Source of the DNA: Perca fluviatilis
Taxonomy: Eukaryota > Chordata > Actinopteri > Perciformes > Percidae
Direction: 5' to 3'
NCBI RefSeq assembly: GCF_010015445.1
Contig: NC_053116.1
Location: 2,514,068-2,578,067 of the forward strand
DNA length: 64,000 bases
Positions 57,261 through 64,000 of the stretch are shown here, one piece after another; position 1 is the stretch's first letter; every line of letters begins with the position of its first letter. The notes under the pieces were generated by a model that saw nothing but the letters and a program-made list of their open reading frames with translations, did not search any database and was not told the origin of the DNA. A program made the translations under genes and the position numbers.

Positions 57261-57731
57261 AGACAACAAAAACGCACATTCAGATCGGATTCAGATAGCT
57301 AGCGCGAAAACAACCGGATGGATGCGGGTCCGTCACTGATTATTGGTCCCCTGGAAACATTTCCGTTGTCGTCTTTGCAATTTGGAGTTGTTTTCTGAAT
57401 ATGTAGTTGTTGTGGCGTTTGTATGTGTTTTCTGAATTTGGAGTTGTTTTCTGAATATGTAGTTGTTGTGGCGTTTGTATGTATTTTCTGAATTTGGAGG
57501 TGTTTTCTGAATATGTAGTTGTTGTGGCGTTTGTATGTGTTTTCTGAATTTGGAGTTGTTTTCTGAATATGTAGTTGTTGTGGCGTTTGTATGTTTTTTC
57601 TGAATTTGGAGGTGTTTTCTGAATATGTAGTTGTTGTGGCGTTTGTATGTGTTTTCTGAATTTGGAGGTGTTTTCTGAATATGTAGTTGTTGTGGCGTTT
57701 GTATGTGTTGTGACCCTTCTCGGCCACCGTA
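56846..57731 (-). repeat. Right terminal inverted repeat, ~885 bp
   Basis: This is the partner of the left end. From about 57380 to 57713 it has six units of ~56 bp containing TTCTGAATATGTAGTTGTTG and TGGCGTTTGTATGTG. It carries the start exon (ATG at 57260) and zinc-ribbon exon (56856-56989) of the HECT-type gene. Confidence 0.9.
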
Positions 57732-57737
57732 GGAGAG

Positions 57738-57855
57738 GGTGTCACATGTAATAATAATATAAAATATATCCATACATATCATTTATAAATAAATATAAAT
57801 CAGTCCATCAGTAGTCCAAAACATTAATTTGTAACTTTTGGGAACAGGAAATTGG

Positions 57856-57899
<44 letters not shown>
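57738..57899. other. Spacer ending in a (GT)n run
   Basis: AT-rich DNA, then a GT run at 57858-57898 that served as insertion target for the next hAT. Confidence 0.8.
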
Positions 57900-58439
57900 T
57901 AGGGATGAGCGATACGGCCTAAAATCCATATTGCAAGATACATTGCAGCCTCTTGCGATAACGATATATATCGCGATATATAAATTATAATAGAACCATT
58001 TCAGACCAGGTTACATAGACCCTAAGGAAAGCCAAACTGCTAAATGTATTTTTGTTTTTAAAGAGAAAGAAACCTAGTATGTAGTTTTGAAAACATTTAT
58101 TGTTCAAAACTGTAATTATACAACATAATGTTGCAGATAAATAAAATTCAAGTACACTAGTTGCAGAGACTTTGACAAAGAAAAAGCTTAAAGTATTGGG
58201 TGTCTTCTCTTTAGTGCAAACCATTCTAAAAGGCCCTACACTTAGTAAGTTTAAGTCCTTGATTCTTAAATGCCACCCCAGATACAGAGAACAGGAAAAC
58301 CTGGTGTCTTTTTAGTTAAGGAACACACACTGTACTGGAAATACTTACAGTATTAGGCAAAGATGCACAGATACTTTAAATAAAAACATATTTCAAACAA
58401 AGTTTCTTACCTGCAGCCTAATGTAATGCATTTGAGCGT

Positions 58440-58457
58440 ACACACACACACACACAC

Positions 58458-58517
<60 letters not shown>
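58440..58517. repeat. (CA)n microsatellite
   Basis: A CA run with one AA interruption. A minus-strand open frame across it is an artefact. Confidence 0.95.
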
Positions 58518-58520
<3 letters not shown>

Positions 58521-58690
58521 GACTTTTCCCAGTGGGCCGGTCTGATAATAGTTATACATTGCAAGTTGGTAGCAACACCATCCGGCGGCCTGGCGCCACT
58601 GCCTTCTGGTCAAACTGTGCAGCCTCTGCTCAACCCGTACAGCAGGGGCTGTAAACTTCCCGGTACATTTTTTGGTCCCACTCCACCGCT

Positions 58691-58691
58691 G

Positions 58692-58728
<37 letters not shown>
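58691..58728. repeat. (CG)n(CA)n microsatellite
   Basis: A short CG run followed by about fifteen CA units. Confidence 0.9.
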
Positions 58729-58730
<2 letters not shown>

Positions 58731-58892
58731 TCGTATGTTCAGCGGGGAAGTACGACATTTGCAAACACCGGCTTCCAGTGGTCCGTTATATAGTGAATGG
58801 TCAGGCTGGTGAAAGGCTCCATGGTACGGCTCGACCACAGCTCCGTTGTAGCGGCTTAAATCCAACCAAGTCCAAATAATGAATGTTGCACC

Positions 58893-59362
58893 TAGGGCTG
58901 CAGCTATCGATTCTTTTTGTAATCGATTAATCTAGCACTTTATCGATCGATTAATCGGATAATTTATTTTTGCGTTTTTAAACAACCAAAACTAGGGAAA
59001 AAAGCTACATTTTCGGAAATAGCAACATTTGTATTGCCTACATTGCTTTCAATATCATCTCTCAAAAAACTAAACATATTAAGTGCATTTAAGTGCCATA
59101 TTACATTGTTTTTAAAGATTTTTTTTTTCAAATGATATCAACCTCAAACTAAGGCATACATTAAAATACACAAACATTACATTAAGTTGTGCAACTTAAC
59201 TTTAAGAACTACAAGTTTCAACCTGACACTGATCTGTATATACAGTAGGCCTATATGTAAATATTAGTTATACTCAACCTATTTTCATTTATATATTTGA
59301 TTATAATGTCACACAGCTCTGTTACACTTATGCTATTAGATCGTTGATCAGCTGTTTCTCCG

Positions 59363-59401
<39 letters not shown>

Positions 59402-59948
59402 CAATCATCTGTTTTTCCGAAGGGACAGTCAATGGGTCATCTCTTTAGATCAGATCGTGGTCACCACTACGTATTTTCTTGTCTTTGTTTGGTGTAGTTT
59501 CATCGTCCATACGACTCTGTGATTTACTTTTGTCGGGTCCGCTTCGTGGAATGGAGGATTAAGTTAGACTCCATGTTTTGAGATGCTAAAGCACTGACGT
59601 CGTGCTATTATCGTGCTAAGCTAGTTCCATTTTGCAGTAGACACACTGTACAGAGTTTTAGTTTTAATTACGTTTGAACTGATTCCAAACTTTGGACACT
59701 TTCTGTCGTTTTCTCCAGCCTGTCTCTTCTCTTAGCCCCTCGCTATTTACACTCTAGCATGTGTCGCCAGCAGCAGACTGAGCCGCGTCTGGTGTGCGAC
59801 AGTAATAATGCTCCGTGCGGAAACACCGTCCGTCAGCGATACAACGTTGGTAACATTGATTTAACGAAGCTTCGAGGCAAGTCATTTTGCATCGAGGATT
59901 TTTTGTAATCGAATTATTTGAGTTATTCGAGGAATCGTTTCAGCCCTA
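58893..59948 (-). mobile_element. hAT family A, copy 2 (1,056 bp)
   Basis: It reads TAGGGCTGCAGCTATCGATT at the left and GGAATCGTTTCAGCCCTA at the right, so it is inverted relative to copies 1 and 3. Perfect 8-bp duplications GTTGCACC flank it (58885-58892 and 59949-59956). A GA run lies at 59369-59394. No coding capacity. Confidence 0.93.
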
Positions 59949-60139
59949 GTTGCACCGGTCTTTTTCACCAGCTCCTTGTTTCGCTTTCAGCCATGTTTAC
60001 TCAAGATGACGATGACGCATTGCAGCCAGCCGGTTGCAGCTCGTGGCTCTAAACTTTGCAGGTAGGTTGCGTCATCAACATGAATTATCGCGATAGTGCA
60101 ATATAATTACAATCTCTATCAATTTTATATCGTTTATAT

Positions 60140-61187
60140 TAGGGCAGAAACAATTCCTCGAATAATTCGAATTACAAATAATTCTCGATGCAAAATGACT
60201 TGCCTCGAAGCTTCGTTAAATCAATGTTACCAACGTTGTATCGCTGACGGACGGTGTTTCCGCACGGAGCATTATTACTGTCGCACACCAGACGCGGCTC
60301 AGTCTGCTGCTGGCGACACATGCTAGAGTGTAAATAGCGAGGGGCTAAGAGAAGAGACAGGCTGGAGAAAACGACAGAAAGTGTCCGAAGTTTGGAATCA
60401 GTTCAAACATAATTAAAACGAAAACTCTGTACAGTATGTCTACTGCAAAATCAAACTAGCTTACCACGATAATAGCACGACGTCAGTGCTTTAGCATCTC
60501 AACAGAAAACATTGAGTCTAACTTAGTCCTCCATTCCACGAAGTGGACCGAAAAAAGTAAATCACAGAGTCGTATGGACGATGAAACTACACCAAACACA
60601 ACAACTACCCAAAACAAAGACAAGAAAATATGTAGTGGTGACTACAATCTGATCTAAAGAGCTTACGCCTTCACTGTCCCTTCGGAAAAACAGCTGATTG
60701 TTGCACACAATTTTCTCTCTCTCTCTCTCTTCACGGAGAAACAGCTGATCAACAATCTACTAGCATAAGTGTAACAGAGCTGTTTAGCATTGTAATCAAA
60801 TATATAAATGAAAATAGGTTTAGTATAGCTAATATTTACATATAGGCCTATATACAGATCAGTCTCAGGTTGAAACTGAAAGTTAGTTGCACAACTTAAT
60901 GTAATGTTTATGTATGTTTAATGTATGCCTTAGTTTGAAGTTTATCATTTGAAAAAAATGTTTTCTTTAAAAAAAATGAATGCACTTAATATGTTTAGTT
61001 TTTTGAGATATGATATTGTAAGCAATGTAGGCAATAAAAATGTTGCTTTTTCCAAAAATTTAACCAAACTATTGTTAATTATTGCTCTTCAATAAAACAA
61101 AAGTATTTCTTATCCGATTACTAGATTAATCGATGGAGTAATCGGTAGAATACTCGATTACTAAAATAATCGATAGCTGCAGCCCTA
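60140..61187 (+). mobile_element. hAT family A, copy 3 (1,048 bp)
   Basis: Ends TAGGGCAGAAACAATTCC and ATCGATAGCTGCAGCCCTA. Perfect 8-bp duplications GTTTATAT flank it (60132-60139 and 61188-61195). It is close to a full inverted copy of 58893-59948, only 191 bp away. A short open frame near 60096-60326 is chance. Confidence 0.93.
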
Positions 61188-61396
61188 GTTTATATTGCAT
61201 ATCGTCTCTATCGCCCATCCTTAGTGTGTGTGTCTGTATGTGTGTTTGTGTGTCTGTGTGTATGTGTCTGTTGTTTTTCTAACAACAGCAGTGACTTCTG
61301 CTCTCAGCGAAGGCGGTCGCTTTCTCTCCCTCTCCCTCCCAGGCCTACCCTGCTTGCTATCTTGTCTCGTGTTGTGGCTGGGAGAAATGGCGTGTC

Positions 61397-61726
61397 GTGT
61401 GTCTCTCTGCTCTCTCCGTGGAGGACGTTGAGGATATCTACCTATTCGGAACCATGATAACTGGACTGCTGCTGATTGGAGGATGCTTCGCACTGGTTTA
61501 TCGAGAAATTAAAAAGACTCTGGTAGCTGTCCAAAGCCCAAGGGAGCTCCCTGGCCTGACTGAAGCTGTTGAAAAAGCGATCAGTTTGCAAACGGGGATT
61601 ATCAGTGCGCAAACTGGGACTATTAATCGCGGGATGGAATACAACATGGTAATGATCCGCGGCTTGGATACCATCATGCAGAAGGTCACTGGATTGGAAA
61701 GAAAAATTGACCAGTTGAACGGATGA
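61397..61726 (+). CDS. Small single-pass membrane protein, unknown
   Basis: An open frame of 109 codons has a clear hydrophobic segment (TMITGLLLIGGCFALVY, residues ~19-35) followed by a basic turn (REIKK) and a ~70-residue tail. The tail has spaced repeats (LQTGIISAQTG, TINRGM) and a C-terminal heptad-like stretch (VTGLERKIDQL) that could form a coiled coil. The true start may be the in-frame Met at TMITG. Fish databases contain similar short transposon-associated ORFs as far as I recall, but I cannot name the family. It lies just outside the hAT at 57900-61223. It may be a repeat-borne ORF rather than a host gene. Confidence 0.4.
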   Translation: MCLSALSVEDVEDIYLFGTMITGLLLIGGCFALVYREIKKTLVAVQSPRELPGLTEAVEKAISLQTGIISAQTGTINRGMEYNMVMIRGLDTIMQKVTGLERKIDQLNG

Positions 61727-62065
61727 ACAATAGAATGACTGTTAAATTAGAGCAGCCATTCGTGTAGACCAAACAAATTTAATCTTTCGGCCCCCTTATC
61801 TTGAACGGACTTGCCAAGGCTGTTTCTTGGAACAAACAGTCACCCTGTTGGGGCTCTGCAAGCGAGATGCTCTTGTTCCTCCCCCGTCTTCCCCAGTGCC
61901 TGCTGATTGTCGTATCGGTTCTGGACTGTTCAGGGGTGTCACCACGGCAACGTGCTGTGTTATCGCTATGACATTCTGCGGACTGAGACACTAGTGGGCT
62001 GCTGGGCTGTGCGTTTCTCAGCAGGCCGAACACCCCCCTCCCCACGCCCTATACTATACTATATA
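61727..62065. other. No gene seen; likely 3' part of the same repeat
   Basis: GC-richer DNA (CGGCCCCCTTATCTTGAACG, GATGCTCTTGTTCCTCCCCC) that looks like the transcribed tail of the element with the small membrane ORF. A G/C-rich end near 62040 is followed by another repeat. Confidence 0.4.
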
Positions 62066-62437
62066 GCGTCACATGCAGCAATGCTTCTGTTGTCTCTAAC
62101 GTCTGTTTTCGGAGCATCAGAGAGCATTTAAGTTGCACCAAAATCCGCGTTGCTATTCTGTCTGGTAGATAGCGGTAGACTGAAAAAATAAGCGTTCATT
62201 TCCCCCCAATCCAGCATGAAGCCCTTGTGTTTGATTTGCACAGAGACCGTTGGAGTAGGGAAGAGTGGAAATGTTAAATGCCACTATGACACTAAGCACG
62301 GATATTTCCAACAGCAATATCCTCAGAATACAGAGGTGAGAACAACAAAACTTGGTCAGTTAAAATCTTCCTATGAATCAACTACCACGTTTTCTGTGAG
62401 ATCTGTGACCCAGCGAGAGAGTGAAGCCTCTCTCTGA
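62066..62437 (+). pseudogene. BED-type finger fragment of a hAT transposase
   Basis: The first ~110 bases match 13500-13640 and part of 28315-28370. The following frame from 62216 reads MKPLCLICTETVGVGKSGNV and KCHYDTKHGYF, a C-x2-C...H-x4-H finger like those at the start of GTF2IRD2/ZBED-type hAT transposases. It then runs on for 40 residues to a stop at 62435-62437 without a catalytic domain. It shows that the repeat family at 13.2 kb and 28 kb derives from an autonomous hAT element. Confidence 0.6.
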
Positions 62438-63376
62438 GTAGCCTTTATATTACTGGGCCTTGTTGTTTTTAAGGTCACTTTGTTTAATCAGGTTTTTTCA
62501 GGCATGAAAACAAAAACAGTTTGCTTATTTAGTTTGTAACATTTACTTTTTTAGGCATGAAAATCAATCAGTGAAGCTTGTTCTCTTTTTGTTAATATTT
62601 CTTCTAAAACTATACTATACACTTGTACATTTTATCATAAATGTTGGAGATGCTTAGGTTAAAAAAACCATTTCGGGGCAGACAGCGCCATTTCTTTTAC
62701 ACTAGTTTGGAATGTATTTTGAAAATTTCTAACACTTTAATGTATGTTTCTTTTAAAGTTAGAGTTGTTTTAATTTAGGCAACAGATTGCAGTCAAAACA
62801 AATTTCCACTTGGCTTGAATGTAATTTTTATCTGACTGCCTTAAACTTGAATTAATTCCAGACCTTTGACCTTGTATATAAATCAGATTTGGACCTTTTG
62901 AATATAACGTTTGAGAATCCCTGCTATAGTGCGTAGTTTCTGTCTCCCCCATGAGAAATTCAAAGTAATGACAACAACACTGTCAATGTGTCCACATTAT
63001 GCAAGCCTTCCGTGATCGTGCACCTGAAAAGTCCTGTGACCCAAATCTGAAAAAACTCTGGGCCGGGACCATCGACCAGCGGACCTGACAAAATGAAGGA
63101 AGACGTGGAGATAGATGATGGTCTGGTAGCTAAGATAAGTGAAGCAGTATTTTGCCAAATTCAGCTCCAGTCTGGATACGAAACTCCACCAGATAACTAA
63201 ATCAGTGAGCTCAGTGTATAAAAAGCAGTGCCGGAAATGGGTCGGAACTCACCAGTACTGAGTACCGGCACTTTTGTTGTCCCCATGAGTACCGCCACCT
63301 CCTGTGGTGAGTAGGTACACACCCCTAAACACCTACGTAACTGCGTCTCTCATAGCAGCTTAACTGTGCATCCACA
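62438..63376. other. No gene seen
   Basis: AT-rich DNA. Near 63228-63290 AGTGCCGGAAATGGGTCGG and GAGTACCGGCACTTTTG look like the end of another fish DNA element, whose second end was not located. Confidence 0.4.
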
Positions 63377-63574
63377 CGGGCGCCCGGATAGCTCAATTGG
63401 TGGCGCGGGTGCCCATTTATAGAGGTTTACTCCTCGACGCAGCAGGCCTGGGTTTGACTCTGACCTGCGGCCCTTTGCTACATGTCATTCCCCCCTCTCT
63501 CTCCCCATTCATTTCTTCAGCTGTCCTGTCATTAAAGGCCTAAAAATGCCCTAAAAATTATCTTTAAAAAAAAG
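63377..63574 (+). mobile_element. tRNA-derived SINE with 12-bp TSD
   Basis: The head has an A box (TAGCTCAATTGGTGGCGC) and a B box (GGGTTTGACTC) spaced as in tRNA-derived SINEs. The body has CCTTTGCTACATGTCATTCC and the tail CATTAAAGGCCTAAAAATG plus A-rich end. TGTGCATCCACA (63365-63376) and TGTGCATTCACA (63575-63586) form a target duplication with one mismatch. It resembles the AFC-like SINEs of percomorph fish. Confidence 0.85.
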
Positions 63575-63774
63575 TGTGCATTCACAGAGGGAGTGTCATT
63601 AATTGTCCCATCTGTGTGACATCCTATTATGCCCGCTTTGCGAGCGTTGGAAGGCATACATGTTCTCGCAGTTAAACTCTGCTCTCGAAGTTGATTTCTG
63701 CGCGTGTGAATGAAACTGACTTTTGACACTTTGGCGGTACTGGCCCTCCTATGATTGTTCACTTTCAAGGTGAT

Positions 63775-63957
63775 CTAACCCACGGACCTCTGTAGTTTAC
63801 CTTGATTGACAGCTGTCAAAAGCAAAATGCGAGCATTTGGCCACAGTCTGGAGCCCTGCTGTCTGATCCGGTGGAGCAAAGTTATCTTTCCTTCCAGTTC
63901 GGAGATTTTCTCAGACAGACCGGCACAGCTTTTACAGCCGGAGCCGAGTGGAGGCAT
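63775..63957 (-). pseudogene. LINE ORF1 N-terminal fragment
   Basis: The minus strand reads MPPLGSGCKSCAGLSEKISE followed by LEGKITLLHRIRQ. A CxxC start followed by a leucine-rich coiled coil is typical of the first ORF of some fish L2/Rex1-like LINEs, where it helps RNA-binding assembly. After ~33 residues the match is lost. The region 63587-63774 has no recognised gene. Confidence 0.45.
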
Positions 63958-64000
63958 GAGTTTTTTTTTAAAGGGTTTTGGAAGGTCAGTTTTGTATGAT

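Larger units (their letters stand above)
49509..57731. mobile_element. 8.2-kb two-gene DNA transposon, IS3EU-like
   Basis: The termini TACGGTGGCCGAGAAGGGTC are identical and inverted, and perfect 6-bp target duplications GGAGAG flank them (49503-49508 and 57732-57737). Terminal inverted repeats extend about 840-890 bp. They include an array of ~56-bp units, a promoter-like side, a short start exon and a zinc-ribbon exon. Inside, a plus-strand integrase-type transposase gene (49961-52125) and a minus-strand HECT-type gene (53527-57260) converge, separated by microsatellite and tandem repeats. The 6-bp duplication and IS3/retroviral-type integrase fit what is known of the IS3EU superfamily; that name is an inference. 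Confidence 0.85.
57900..61223. mobile_element. hAT-type element holding two inverted hAT copies
   Basis: The ends TAGGGATGAGCGATA and TATCGCCCATCCTTA are imperfect inverted termini. The flanks GTGTGTGG (57892-57899) and GTGTGTGT (61224-61231) fit an 8-bp duplication inside a GT microsatellite. ATATCGCGATA motifs lie near both ends. Without the two nested elements it is about 1.2 kb and has no transposase. Confidence 0.75.

Noticed and set aside
58893..61187. A single giant foldback transposon
   Set aside because: Each arm has its own different perfect 8-bp duplication, so they are two separate insertions.

Overview
The window looks like repeat-dense nuclear DNA of a teleost fish, most likely a percomorph. 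The evidence is Rex3, Tc1-like, piggyBac, hAT and L1-like elements, a tRNA-derived SINE of the type common in percomorphs, long CA/TG microsatellites, and a C2H2 zinc-finger gene with the exon structure typical of fish. There is no sign of bacterial or phage DNA. The species cannot be named from the sequence. Almost everything is transposon-derived. The only convincing host-type gene is a C2H2 zinc-finger gene on the minus strand.

Layout. 1-9.7 kb is a nested stack: an L1/Tx1-like LINE interrupted by a palindromic DNA element (1065-2223) and by a hAT element (2738-9403). The hAT in turn holds a complete, very young Ty3/gypsy chromovirus with two near-identical LTRs (3849-9235). 10.7-14.7 kb is a hAT element holding two smaller hAT-type elements. 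14.8-18.2 kb has a TIR element built on 34-bp repeats and a giant TTAA-flanked foldback element. 18.6-25.9 kb has an SGNH-hydrolase-like fragment, a 58-bp satellite array, short hAT and piggyBac-type elements and much unrecognised sequence. 26.1-27.5 kb is the large zinc-finger exon. Its best candidate first exon lies at 48.5 kb, 21 kb away, and the gap is filled with Rex3, a Tc1 MITE, a near-intact piggyBac inside a BED-finger transposase exon, a decayed full-size Tc1 element, a CACTG element, LINE fragments, a hAT element and a young truncated L1.

49.5-57.7 kb is the most interesting unit. It is an 8.2-kb DNA transposon with ~0.85-kb inverted termini and a perfect 6-bp target duplication (GGAGAG). 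Two genes converge inside it: an integrase-type DDE transposase on the plus strand and a multi-exon HECT-type (G2E3-like) ubiquitin-ligase-like gene on the minus strand. Both start in the mirrored termini, which carry the same promoter side and the same zinc-ribbon exon. 57.9-61.2 kb is another hAT holding two copies of one hAT family in inverted orientation. The last 3 kb has a small single-pass membrane ORF, a BED-finger fragment, a SINE with a target duplication and a LINE ORF1 start.

Many otherwise well-kept reading frames (gypsy gag and pol, piggyBac, the integrase, the HECT gene, SGNH) are broken only by single-base indels. Some of these may be assembly errors rather than decay. All family names come from recognising motifs by eye; no database search was possible.
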